NCBI GenBank assembly: GCA_016714445.1
Contig: JADJNF010000008.1
Span: forward strand, 1 to 64,000
Reading direction: 5' to 3'
DNA: 64,000 nt
Source of the DNA: Saprospiraceae bacterium
Lineage (GTDB): Bacteria > Bacteroidota > Bacteroidia > Chitinophagales > Saprospiraceae
Part shown: positions 1 to 11,935 of the stretch, in pieces
Layout of the letters: every line of letters begins with the position of its first letter
Numbering within the stretch: the first letter of the stretch is position 1
Notes under the pieces: generated by a model
The model's input: the letters and a program-made list of their open reading frames with translations, nothing else
The model's database searches: none
Told to the model about the DNA's origin: nothing
Position numbers and translations under genes: made by a program

Positions 1-22
1 CCCATCTTATCATCTATTTCTG

Positions 23-94
23 TAGTCTCAGGCGGACTTGAACCGCCGGCCTACATTATCAGTGTAGTGCTCTAACCAGCTGAGCTACGAGACT
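23..94 (-). tRNA. tRNA-Ile (GAT anticodon)
   Basis: Read on the minus strand, a complete cloverleaf folds. The 7-bp acceptor stem pairs 88-94 with 24-30, the D arm begins TAGCTCAGCTGG, a 5-bp anticodon stem carries the loop CTGATAA (anticodon GAT), and the T arm contains TTCAAGT. The CCA end is not encoded. It lies 188 bp downstream of the 16S 3' end, the usual position of tRNA-Ile in a 16S-23S spacer. A tRNA-Ala and the 23S gene would be expected next, but they fall outside the window. Confidence 0.96.
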
Positions 95-282
95 CTTATC
101 TCCCGTATAAGTCGTCTCATCTTCTTCTCTTTCAACTTGTAGCTGAGCTCCCAACTTCTTCTTCTTCTCCTTCCTTTTCTCCTCTCCATAAACCGCTTCC
201 AGCTAACTTTTCTCTTTATACATCAACACGCGGAGTTAGTACTATTTCTTTCCTTAGGTAAAAATTCAATCCCTTTTCTCTT

Positions 283-1804
<1,522 letters not shown>

Positions 1805-2076
1805 ATAATCCATATTGGGGCTCTCTCTCTTCTTTAAAGAAATCGCTCTATTATTGTTTTAAAAAGTTTCATCTACTCTATACCTAAATTCTAAAATTTA
1901 GTACTAATCTCCAATCGTGTCCAATGAACTTCTTTAAATCTTTACTGACATACTCTCATCTCTCTTTCATGATCATTATATCCTAACAAAAATTTTACCT
2001 TATTTCTTATACACAGTCTCCCGTATATTTTACTTCCTTTTACTTACTCCCATCATTACTTTCTGTAACGGGCCGA

Positions 2077-2108
2077 CAAAGATAATATCAATTATTCTAC
2101 TATCCAAA
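2077..2108 (-). promoter_or_regulatory. rRNA operon promoter, Bacteroidota type
   Basis: On the minus strand a -33 TTTG (2108-2105) is followed after 20 bases by TATCTTTG (2084-2077), matching the Bacteroidota consensus TTTG...TAnnTTTG. Transcription would begin near 2070, giving an AT-rich leader of about 265 nt before mature 16S. I saw no other gene between this site and the 16S, so it is the best candidate for the rrn promoter. Confidence 0.6.
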
Positions 2109-2237
2109 CTTTTTATATTAAAAATATTAAAATGTCGGAAAATATTCACTTATCTCTTCTCCACATCAACCAATCTCAATTATCTCCAAAATCCTATTTT
2201 TCATTATTCGCATCTAATCACTCAATTCTTCTACACA

Positions 2238-2273
<36 letters not shown>

Positions 2274-2421
2274 ACTCAACAAGCTCCTTCTTTAAGGGGA
2301 CATAAAAGTAATAGTTTTTTATAATTCACAAAAGTTTAAAGGATTTTTTTTTATTTTTTTTTCTAATATAATTTCATCAATTTTAAAAATTGTAAAATTA
2401 AATTTCATATAGCCTTGACTT

Positions 2422-3270
2422 TCAGGAGTCAAACAAAATTAAGTAATCCAAATTTATTTTCAAATGCTGAAGTAGTCAGTAAATATAATTTTCTTTATCG
2501 CTTACCCTTATCCTTCTTTGAATAACTGTATCACCAAGCAGTGCTTTTATTTATGAAAATAGATTCAAATAGTATTTATAAGCTACAATATACTCCGAGC
2601 CTTGATGCTCCGGGAAGTTGAACGATTCACATATGCAACCGAAAAGTCATTTTGAATATCATCTTCAATTTGCTGCTTTTCAACTTCACTAAAGTTATGA
2701 GAATTAATATCCGGAAAATACACTCTCTACTTCCTCTCTCCTGAAAATCAGATTTCATATCTCTGAAAATTGATCTTCTGAAAAGCAGCTCAAGTGCACA
2801 AGCATAAGGTTTTAGTTTCTCATATTCATACTGTCTCCGTTTAAAAAAACTTTAAGACACATTAATACAGACTTCACTTCGGCTGAACCATAAATATATT
2901 TATCAAGATCACCCTTATCGTATATGGTCTTATCCAAATCCATGCGCATACTTTCAAGAAAAGCTTCCAATAGGGCAATGATCAATCTGATATTTATTTA
3001 CTACACTCCTGAAAAGTGAGAAGAACAGGATTAAGGCTTATTTTTCTGAAATCGCTTTGAATGTATCATTTTCTGAAATCAGCAAGCAATTTATTTTTAT
3101 CCTTATTGTGAAATGTATCTACAATTTCATCGCAAATCTTACAAATCCATATATGGCTTACACCGGCATTCAAGTTCTTTTGAAAACATCCTAATACCAA
3201 GGGAAAAGATGTACTGTATTGGTGGGTGGTTAATCATTATTAAATAACAGACCTTAGAATACAAATCCAT
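2422..3270 (-). pseudogene. crtB: Phytoene synthase, frame-disrupted (likely sequence errors)
   Basis: Phytoene synthase joins two geranylgeranyl diphosphates to make phytoene, the first committed carotenoid step. No single frame spans the gene, but translating the minus strand across frames gives consecutive family blocks: a start MDLYSKVC, FSLGIRMFSKE, GFVRFADEIVDTFH (first Asp-rich motif region), MRMDLDKT, YIYGSAEV, LKPYA, an INFLRDMKSD-like second Asp-rich region, YFPDIN, and a C-terminal RIRVSDKENYI. The implied length of about 283 residues fits the family. The gene starts directly after crtI, suggesting translational coupling. At least eight single-base shifts or stops are needed to explain it. 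The adjacent essential genes show the same damage, so errors are more likely than true decay. Confidence 0.85.
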
Positions 3271-3277
3271 ACATTTT

Positions 3278-4747
3278 CTATTTATTGGTTTTAATAATTT
3301 CACTTCCCACGCTACGACCTGACCAGAAATAATTGATAGAGGCACTCCGGGGCCCAGGCTAGTCAGTTGGCCGGTATAATACAGATTTGAAAGAAATTTG
3401 TTTCGTAATTTTGGCTTAAAAAGCTGTTTGTTTTAAAGTATTGGCTAATCCGACATGCATTACGTCGGAATGCGTTATAATCAGACACAAAATCATTGAC
3501 ACAGTAAGATTTTTACAAATAATATTTGGTTTGATATTTATTCCTGTAACATCTACTAATCTCTTACAAATTATATCAAAATATTTTCTCTTAAAATATA
3601 CGTTATCTATCAATACCAGGAGCAAGTGGCATTAAAATAAGCATTTTCATTTCCTTCCGGGGCCAATGATGCATCTGTTACAGATGGAACACACATATAA
3701 AGAGTGGCTCACTTGGCCAGGAAGGTTCAGTATATATCTCATGTGCATGCTGTGCAATCAAGATCAAAAAATAAATTGTAGTGCTTTACATTTCCAACTT
3801 AATATCAAGACCCAAATAAAACAATAAGAACTCGGGGCCAATATAGTTGATTTGCCAATATGATTCTAATTAAGTTCCAAATACTTTAGGTAGTAAATAT
3901 CTTTATTAAACAAGATGATAGTCGGCACTTACAACTTCATAATCAAATCGCTATAACTATTGCATTTCAGTACTTAACAATATGAGCCAGGTTATCTTTT
4001 ACTGAAATACTTTTTACTTCTACATTTCTAACAAGTTTAGCTCTTGGATACCGCTATTTCAACAAAAGCATCCACAACTTTAAACATACCTCCTAAAAGA
4101 GAGTGCCATGTACCAAATTTTAGATCTGCATAATTCAGTAAACTATATAATGCGGGTGTATTTTCGGGTGTGGCTCTAAAAAGAACAGGAAACTTAAGAA
4201 TGTTAAGTATTTTTCACTTTTAAGTAATCTGTCCAATCTGAGAAGATCTTGAAGACAGCATTTGTAATCTGAATAGACTCATCACTACTCTTATGTCAAC
4301 AAACTCCATAAAATTATGCCCGGGTTTCCAAACAAACTCACTCGTCCAAACCTTGTATTTGTATTCTGCATCTGCAGAAACTCTTCCAGTTTTACGGAAC
4401 TGACAGTCTCTATCAGTTAAAGACATTTTTAAACTTTCAAAGTCTGCGGGCAAAGCCACTTTATCATCCTTTACCGAAAAGTACTTCTACGATGATTCCA
4501 AGACGGCGTACCAACTCATAAAAATCAGATGACTTTTATCAAATAAATTAAAAACTGCTCAAAAACTTCCGGCATCCAATACCAGGAAGGTCCCATATCA
4601 AAAGTAAAGCCCTGAGTTTCAAACTTTCTTGCTCTACCGCCAAGCTATTATTTTTCAAGCACTGTGACTTCAAATCCTGCTTTAGCAAGACACGCTGCTG
4701 CGGCCAAACCCAAAAACCCTGAACCAATTACACCTACTTTTTTTCAA
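3278..4747 (-). pseudogene. crtI: Phytoene desaturase, frame-disrupted (likely sequence errors)
   Basis: CrtI-type FAD-dependent desaturases convert phytoene to lycopene or related carotenoids. The minus strand encodes, across several frames, the N-terminal Rossmann motif KVGVIGSGFLGLAAAA, LGGRARKFETQGFTFDMGPSWY, then the conserved stretch EFVWKPGHNFMEFVD (around 4300) and the C-terminal FAD-domain elements GLANTLKQTAF (around 3430) and ISGQVVAWEV (around 3310). The start is uncertain; a TTG at 4747 followed by a run of A is the nearest candidate. It is directly upstream of crtB, as is usual for this pathway pair. The implied length of about 490 residues matches the family. Confidence 0.87.
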
Positions 4748-4806
4748 AATTATTTAATGTTTATCCAAGAAAAACTCGAAACAACAAATATTTAAAATTG
4801 TTGAAT

Positions 4807-4841
4807 AAAAAAAGCCCCTGAAAAAAATCTCCAGAGGCTTT
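4807..4841 (-). terminator. Intrinsic terminator after rpsA
   Basis: The minus-strand RNA forms a 10-bp stem with one mismatch (4811-4820 with 4832-4841) followed by a run of U from the A tract at 4807-4813. It lies just past the reconstructed rpsA stop codon and before the crtI start, so it should end the rpsA transcript. Confidence 0.75.
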
Positions 4842-4863
4842 GTGCACTTTATATCTTTCGATA

Positions 4864-7060
4864 CTATTCTTCTATTTTACCACCTTTAGCGTGATCTTGC
4901 CATTCTTTAGCTTATCCCACTCACCATTTGCAGCCATTTCAGCCTGCATTGGCCATAGTAGGATCATGCATCTGATAACGTGAACCCGCAGCATTGAGGA
5001 TTTCTTTTGATTGCTTCCACATCTGCTTTTGAAAGATCTGCAAAAGTTATTATGCCAGCATTGTGAATTAATTCTTCAATTTTCGGACCAATACCACTCG
5101 ACTTTTTAAGATCATCTCCCTTAGCAGAAGTTTTAGCAACTTTAGGTTCTTCCTGTACTGGTTCAACCGACTCAACTGCTGGTGCAGCAGCTTTCGATGC
5201 AGCCATTTGTTCTTTCAACTCTGAAAAACCTTCAATATCTCCAAAGGTTGATAATTCAACTTTTGATTGGTTGCCTTTTATGGTTTTCTTAATTTCATCC
5301 TTTTCTTTGGTCTTTTTCAGACTCGACTATCTGATCAGCTTCCTTGCGAATATCTTCCAGATATCTTGGTGAGAAACTATAATCCTCTTATCGTCTCTGT
5401 TAAACTCAATCACTTTGAAAGTAAGTGCTTCTTCATTTCCTGCAATAGAGCCGTCTTCCTTTTGATATGTTTTTATCGGACGTAGCTTCATCCATATGGC
5501 AACTGTACAACTGCACTCTGTCATCTTTCTTAACGATAGTCGCTTCATGATAAGAACCTACAGGGAATACATTTTCCAAAAAGTATCCACGGATTTTCTT
5601 CCAATTGCTTATGGCCCAAAGACGGTTTTCTGTTATCTTCGTCAACTTCAAGTATAGAAACATCGATCTTTTCTCCTACTTTTGTAAACTCAGATGGGTG
5701 TGAATATCTCTTTGTCAGGAAAGATCAGAAATATGTACCATTCATAATACCATTTTCAAGCTCAACAAATACACCATAAGAGGTAGGTTTTTCACTTCAC
5801 CGATGTGTCTTGCACCCACTTTATATTTAGCAGAAACAACACTCCAAGGATCTTCGGTAAGTTGTTTAACACTCCAATGACATTTTTCTTTCATCTCTGT
5901 CTATAGTGACAACTTTAGCTTCCATTTCTGACCTAAAGTAAAAGAAATCTCTTGCATTTACGGGTTGATTACTCCAGTTTACTTCTGAAACGTGAATCAG
6001 ACCTTCTACTCCCGGGATGATTTCTAGGGAAAGCACCATAATCTTCAATATTTACAATTTTACCTTTCACTACGCTGCCTTCAGAAATGGTGTTGTCCAG
6101 CCCACTTCCAAGGATGCGGGGTAAGTTGTTTTAAGACCAAGAGGCATTGTACTTGTCTTCGCCAAAATCAAGTACAACAACATTAATCTTCTGGTTTAAG
6201 TGACAATACTTCATTAGGATGATTGATTCTGCCCAAAAGATATCTGTTATATAAAGGAGACCATCTACACCACAAGATCCATAAATGCACCGAAATCGGT
6301 GATTATTTTAACTACACCTTCCCCAAGAACATGCCCTTTTTCCAAGACCTGAAATAATGGTTTCTCTTTGTTCAGCGAGATCACTTTCATCAGGGCTTTG
6401 TGAGAAACTGCATTTTTAATTGCTTCGTTGATTTTAACAACTTTTGAATTCCATGGTTTTGCCCACATAAATGTCATAATCGTAATAGGTTTAACATCAA
6501 TCTGGGGACCCCGGAAGAATGTTTCAAGACCCAAAAACAATCCCACGATTAATCCACCTTTGGTTTGCTAATAACTAAGCCCTTTGATAATGGTACCGTT
6601 TTGGTAAGAATCTACAAGATTATCCCAAGCTTTCAATAATTTTGGCCTTTCTTCTCCGAAAAAGAACCAACTGACCTCTAAGGTCTTTGTTTTCTACACA
6701 TACATCAACATAATCACCAATCTTAAGATCAGAGTGTATCTCTGAATTCGGAAAGAGGCTCCAATCCGTCAGATTTATAATTGTTATCTAATACTACATC
6801 ACCACTATGGATTGATGTCACTCTACCTTTACCGCTTCGAGCTCTGAAACAGGTTTAGAGATTGGTCATACTGATCAAGTATTTGTTGTGTTCTGTATCA
6901 GAATACTAAAAAGTATTTCTTTTACCAAAAGACCAGTCAAAATCGTCATGAGCTGGAGGAGTGTTTTCAGAAGTCTGTTCCAACTGAACATCTGAAATAT
7001 CTTCAATATCTCCTATGGCTTCATCTTTTGATCTTGTTCAAGACCATTATCATCTATCAT
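4864..7060 (-). pseudogene. rpsA: 30S ribosomal protein S1 with C-terminal helix-hairpin-helix domain, frame-disrupted
   Basis: S1 binds mRNA on the small ribosomal subunit. Fragments in all three minus frames line up in order with a Bacteroidota S1: an acidic N-terminus starting MIDDNGLEQ (ATG at 7058-7060), FDWSFGKR, KGRVTSIHSGDVVLD, GLETFF.G.QIDVKPI, KVVKINEAIKNAV.SHKAL, TDFGAFMDL, PGVEGLIHVSEVNWS, DERKMSLE, then KVIEFNRDDKRIIVSH. The last 100 or so residues hold an Ala/Pro/Val-rich linker and an HhH unit (SGIGPKIEELI) ending EWDKLKEWQ-like. About 730 residues are implied. More than ten indels interrupt it. Since S1 is essential, these are most simply sequencing errors. Confidence 0.9.
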
Positions 7061-7130
7061 TTTAACAGAAATTTGTATGCCGTTTTTATTTTCGGCGGGG
7101 GTTTATATAATGAAATTTTAAAAATGGCTG

Positions 7131-7138
7131 CAAATTTA
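7131..7138 (-). promoter_or_regulatory. Candidate -7 element for rpsA
   Basis: TAAATTTG on the minus strand fits TAnnTTTG and lies about 70 bases upstream of the rpsA start. No convincing TTG -33 element is placed 18-20 bases upstream, so this is a weak call. Confidence 0.3.
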
Positions 7139-7264
7139 CAACAATTTATTGTTATCGTGTATAAATTTTTTATTCCAAATAAGTTTAAGATTAAAATTCA
7201 CAGAAGTGAAGTAGAGTTGTTCATTCTTAATTGAATTTAAAATGATAATACAGATTCTTTTGTT

Positions 7265-7272
7265 TACCTTTG
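7265..7272 (+). promoter_or_regulatory. Candidate -7 element for the TetR-nadK genes
   Basis: TACCTTTG matches TAnnTTTG and sits 52 bases upstream of the TetR start codon, implying a leader of about 45 nt. No TTG is seen at the expected -33 distance. Confidence 0.4.
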
Positions 7273-7323
7273 AAACAATTATGGATCATTATTTGTACTA
7301 ATAATTCCTGATCAATCACTTAC

Positions 7324-8002
7324 ATGAAAGACGGAAAGAAAAATCAAAAGAAAAGATCCATCATTTATTCTCGCTGCGGAAAGGTATTTAACAAAGTGGG
7401 GTTTAAGAATGCCAAAATGGAGGACATAGCCAAAAGGGCTGACATAACTAAAGTTACCTTGTATACCTATTTTCCAATCTAAAGAAAACCTATATCTTGC
7501 TGTAACATTCAAAGCGCTGCAACTTTTGATTCAAAAATATTATGAAACCATTGATAAGCATAAAGATAAAAGTGGATTGGAAATTAGCATAGCTATTTTT
7601 TGATTCATTGATGTCATTTTGCGAACAAAACTACTTATATTCAAGAAGCTCTACTAGGATACTTTGCTTTAGTGAGATCTACTATCGGACGGAACCAATG
7701 AAGCAAAACTTACTGAAACAATCAAAGACAGTATCTATCATGTAAAACTGCAGGATATGCAAAACCTTCCTTTTAAACTTACTGTCAAAGAAATAGAACG
7801 CGGCAAAAGAGATGGGAGTATATTGACCACACTTGGCCCGATCTGACCACACTTCATGGCTGGACAATGGTGGTAGGCTATGTCAAAGTAATCAGCGCTT
7901 CCGGTACCAATGCCACTCCTCTTTTTAAAGTAGAGTCTAAGTGATCTGAAATCACTGAATCTAAAACCAACAAGACACATGTTCCAAACAAAAACTTTTT
8001 AA
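7324..8002 (+). pseudogene. TetR/AcrR family transcriptional regulator, frame-disrupted
   Basis: From ATG 7324 (MKDGKKNQKKR) the protein shows the TetR DNA-binding helix-turn-helix: VFNKVGFKNAKMEDIAK, ADITKVTLYTYF, then after a shift QSKENLYLAVTFKAL. The ligand-binding region continues in other frames: YYETIDKHKDKSGLE, NEAKLTETIKDSIYHV, FKLTVKEIERGKRDGSI and a C-terminal TTRHM. About 220 residues are implied, typical of TetR proteins. At least four indels or stops break the frame. The ligand is unknown. It is followed within about 25 bases by nadK on the same strand. Confidence 0.83.
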
Positions 8003-8025
8003 TCATCCTGAAAATAAAGTAGTTG

Positions 8026-8904
8026 ATGGTAAAGCATATATGGACTACATTATAAAATCCATGCAACTGAATATGAGTATGTAAATACCGTAATAAGCAC
8101 TACTGAGAGATATGATGTGGAACTATGGTCATTTAGACCATATCTGGATGAGCCGGTAGATATAATCCTGAAGTAATGCCTTGCGACCGATACTGAATCA
8201 AGTAGCGATCTAATCACTCAACGGGCTGATATCATGATCACTTTAGGTGGAGACGGGACAATACTAAAGCCATACTCTGCTCAAAGATAGTGGAATACCT
8301 GTACAAGGAATAAATCTGGGCAGACTTGTGGTTTTTGGCCGGCGTAGAAAAAATCTATCAAAAAAGCAGTAAAACAGCTTATAAACAAAGAATATACCAC
8401 AGTATCGGATCATTGCTGGGATTGAAGTGCAATCTGCCTTATTTTGATCATTTCCTTTTGCGCTAAATGATTTCACATTAAATAAGAGATACTTCATCTA
8501 CTTGATAACTATTCAACATACATAGACAATGTTCTCTTAAATTCATACTGGGCAGACGGCATAATCATAAGCACACCTACAGGATCAACAGGATATTCGT
8601 TAAGTTGTGGCGGGCCAATAATATTTCCTGATTCCCAAAATATTGTTATCACACCAGTGGCCCCACACAATCTGAATGTTCGACCTATTGTCATCCCTGA
8701 TACACTTAGCATATGTTTAAAAGTTGAAGGTCGTACCAACAGTTTATGTGTACACTAGATTCGCGATATGAGACCATTACTTCAGCTCACCGAAGGGAGA
8801 TAAATAAAGGCAACTTTTTTATCAATTTTGTTCAGCTTAAAGGCCAATCTTTTATGAAGACCATCAGTGAGAAGTTGCTTTGGGGGTTGGATAAAAGAAA
8901 TTGA
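8026..8904 (+). pseudogene. nadK: NAD kinase, frame-disrupted (likely sequence errors)
   Basis: NAD kinase phosphorylates NAD to NADP and is normally essential. Diagnostic blocks occur in order: EYEYVNTVISTTERYDVELW, ADIMITLGGDGTILK (GGDG phosphate-binding motif, near 8245), GIPVQGINLGRL, LNDFTLNKRD-like (near 8470), YWADGIIISTPTGSTGYSLS (second glycine-rich motif, 8545-8610), CGGPIIFPDSQNIVITPVAPHN, and the C-terminal end KLLWGLDKRN with stop TGA at 8902-8904. The proposed ATG at 8026 gives about 292 residues, the usual size. Multiple indels split the frame. Confidence 0.88.
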
Positions 8905-8971
8905 AAAAGACTTAAAATGTAAGAAATTAATGAAATAACTAAACTTTAAGCTAATGTGTTAATTTATAATT

Positions 8972-10768
8972 TCAAATCTTACCGGAAATCAGTGCTTTGC
9001 CATTATCGAAAAATATATAAATATGTGCCTTGTCATTTGCATCAAACTAATATTATATAAGCCATAATAAATGCGATGGCGGAATATCTGCCGACCGAAA
9101 ATGTCATAAAATACAATATATCCATTGCCGGAACATAGTCTGAAAGTGTAACCAAGATCGTTTTTCAACTGGATTGGAAATACATTTAGTGGATTTGCTT
9201 TTAAGATCATCCGGTTAGTACAATTTTACCTATGGTAAGGTTTTTACAATAGGTGTGTTTCCCATTTATTAAGAGCACACTCAAACATACATTATATACA
9301 ACCAGACCGGAAAACTTGATGCCATTGAGGCTTGCTTCCTTCAAATCCTGTACTGTCACCGAAGTTCCAAGCCGCTCATCGGGACAAAATAACTCAAATC
9401 CGTAAATCTAATCCGTAAGTGATCTAAAATATCCTGCTCTATCTGAACTTTGCTGCAGGGGATATTGTCAGAGACCAGGCGCTGTCACACAGGACTGTCA
9501 TCCCATGGGCCCATTCTGAAGTGTGGAAAATTGGGCAGTGAATTAAAGTTTTGTGAGGAAGTTTGATGCTGTTTTGTATAACTGTGGCGTTTGTACCTTC
9601 TTCTTCCGGATATTCGATGGTATGAAGTGATCGGGTACCACCAGGAGTAAGGCTGTAGATCTTACCATCGGGTCCATTGACCATATAACTGAAAATTAAA
9701 TCCCTGCCAAGATCCCATTCATTGTATTTAAATATGCTACCGTCATACACTGCTATGATCTGCTCTGGCTCCAATATCTTATCGGCATCCATATCATATT
9801 GATACATATTTAATCCATCAGTCGCATACAAATAGTGCCCATCCGGTGAAAATGATATGGCACCATAGAGTAATTTGTCGCTTATTTGCAAAAGTTTTAC
9901 TTCCTTTTTGCAAAGTCCCAGTACAACAGTTAAAATCATACAAACTCAAATACATGGTATCAGACAATCCTTCTCCTTCATGTGTGACATAAATATCACA
10001 CTCCTAGGTGAAAAATAACTTACAGGATAAGAGTGGTTGTTAACAAGCTATCAGGGTCAATATATCTTTTAAATAACTTTGTTCCGACAGGATCAAGTAA
10101 AAAATATTTATTGCAACAGAATATTCATCTTTAATAACTACCCCCAATCTCTTCCATTTCCATGCCGTACTGCATTAAATCCGCCATTGTAAAACCCGGA
10201 GGAAATTAAACTGTCTTTATAAATTACTTCGCCTTGGTCTGAATTTTCAAAAGAAACTAAAGTAGTCAAAATACCTACATTCCGATGAAATTAAAATTAT
10301 CAATGGATAAATCTTTCCTCCAATAAATGAAAAATAAAATAATTCTTTGAACCGGGATCGGGAAGCATTAGTGCAAATTGTCTAATGGGGAAACCACCGG
10401 GCCAGTCAGATCCATCCGGTAGGTAATTTTTTTCATTAAATCTTTCCCAATAAGTACTATAAGAAATCGTATCCAAACCCGGAACTACTTTGTGCATTCC
10501 ATTATGCACATACATACCGATAATGGTGTACATCAAAGCCGACCTTCATTGTCACATATCGACGCATCTGTACCTGACATGTCCATAGTGATTTCACTAT
10601 CATACCTGAATTTTACAAATTCCCCAGTAAAATCTGCGATCATCGTACCCCATTGGTAACCATCAAAAATTCCATTTTCTGACTATCCAATTACCCAAGT
10701 ATAATCATTTTTTTTGACCATAAAAACAGAGGACTGCAAAAAACAAAAATACTATTAAGTACACTCAT
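8972..10768 (-). pseudogene. Secreted beta-propeller-like protein with probable T9SS sorting tail, frame-disrupted
   Basis: Pieces on the minus strand form one secreted protein of about 600 residues. It has a hydrophobic signal peptide (VFLFFAVLCFYGQ, near 10730), then NGIFDGYQWGTMIADF, an SPDGHYLYATDGLNMYQYD propeller blade (near 9830), PDGKIYSLTPGG, and a C-terminal segment resembling a T9SS sorting domain (IFGRQIF, YNISL, FFDNGKALISGKI; stop 8972-8974). The longest clean frame is 9439-9939. Such WD40-like proteins with a sorting tail are common in Saprospiraceae, and their functions are generally unknown. Several indels break the gene. The start overlaps the stop of the upstream small ORF (ATGA). 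Confidence 0.65.
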
Positions 10769-11067
10769 TGAGCCCGTATTATCTTCTTAAAGATTCTTTC
10801 TCCGGTACCTGATTGTATCTCTACAAGATAAACGGAAGAAGTCAAATGACTTAAATCAAGTTCGATTTTTGATTCCTGAACAAAGTATTTTGATTCAATG
10901 AAATCTCCCTGGATATTTCTTATTATAACTTTCTGTACAGGATGATTTGATTGAATTTGTGTAATTCCAGTGGTTGGATTTGGACTTACTTCTAAACGCA
11001 TTGAATCTGTTTCCATAGAAGCAGTACTTTTGCTATGTTTCTGTTTATTACTATCAAAGCTAAGCAA
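10765..11067 (-). CDS. Short protein consisting mostly of a T9SS type A sorting domain
   Basis: 100 residues in one clean frame. Residues 27-100 match a T9SS type A C-terminal sorting domain: LEVSPNPTTG, an IIRNIQG strand, ELDLSHLTSSVYLVEIQ, and a final FKKIIRAQ. Only about 25 polar residues precede it and no signal peptide is visible, so the cargo part seems to be missing. Upstream (11068-11158) is AT-rich and noncoding. It is probably a remnant, or a gene whose 5' part was lost through assembly error. Its stop overlaps the next start by 4 bp. Confidence 0.6.
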   Translation of the reverse strand: MLSFDSNKQKHSKSTASMETDSMRLEVSPNPTTGITQIQSNHPVQKVIIRNIQGDFIESKYFVQESKIELDLSHLTSSVYLVEIQSGTGERIFKKIIRAQ

Positions 11068-11129
11068 TTATTTTATTTTGGCAAATTACTAAATAATATT
11101 TCACCCTAAATGAACAATTTTTTACATTT

Positions 11130-11137
11130 TAAATTTG
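11130..11137 (+). promoter_or_regulatory. Candidate -7 element for the cyclase gene
   Basis: TAAATTTG ends 21 bases before the proposed ATG at 11159. A short leader of this kind is common in Bacteroidota. No clear -33 element is seen. Confidence 0.35.
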
Positions 11138-11158
11138 TAAATATTCAATTTTTTTAAA

Positions 11159-11916
11159 ATGATCATCAAGTTTCAACATAAAACTCAGGAATTTATCTCT
11201 GACCTAAGTAAAGGTATAGATATTTCTATTCCTCTTACCTCAGAATCAGCGGGTCCAAAATGTTTTTTGCTCCAAACTTCAAAATTGAGCCTGTTATATC
11301 AGGAAATTTTATAGGAGAAATTTCTGCAGGTAGTCCGGTAAATTTTAGAAATATATTTATCAATCCACATGGTAATGGGACACATACCGAATGTGTAGGA
11401 CATATAACTGCTGAACCCTACACTATTAATCAATGTCTGACTGAATTTCATTTTGTGGCCTTTTTGGTTACCATAATGCCAGAAAAAATATATGAAAGTG
11501 ATTATGTCATTACTGAAAATGTTTTAAGAAATAAAATAGGTGAAAGTGAACAAACTCCTGCCATCATAGTCCGGACATTACCCAATACCGATGAAAAGTT
11601 AAAAAAGGATTATTCAGGCACCAATCCCGCTTATTTTTCAGAAGATGCTATGCTTTATCTGAATAATAGAGACATTGTTCATCTTCTAACAGACCTACCA
11701 TCCGTGGACAGGGCAGAAGACGGTGGCAGGCTTTTGGCACATAAGGCATTCTGGGATTGGCCAATGATACCAAATAAAAAAAAGACGATAACTGAGATGG
11801 TATATATTGACAATGTAGTACCGGATGGCTTATATTTGTGTAATATTCAGATTGCATCTATAGAATCTGATGCGAGTCCAAGTAAAATTGTAATTTATCC
11901 ATTGAACAAACTTTAA
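11159..11916 (+). CDS. Cyclase family protein (kynurenine formamidase-like), one frameshift
   Basis: The protein starts MIIKFQHKTQEFISDLSKGIDISIPL. It moves to another frame within the T run near 11262 (adding one T gives PKCFFAPNFKIEPV) and continues uninterrupted to 11916. The metal-binding signature NPHGNGTHTECVGHI (around 11368-11412) is the HxxGTHxE/D type of the cyclase/arylformamidase family, whose members hydrolyse amide or lactone-like bonds using a divalent metal. The full length of about 252 residues fits. The substrate cannot be told from sequence; no tryptophan-degradation genes are nearby. The clean downstream frame alone is 11260-11916. The break is probably a homopolymer sequencing error. 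Confidence 0.8.
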
Positions 11917-11935
11917 AAATTAGCATTATTTCGTC

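Noticed and set aside
4864..8904. rpsA and nadK as true pseudogenes
   Set aside because: Both are essential and every neighbouring gene has similar damage, so consensus error is more likely.
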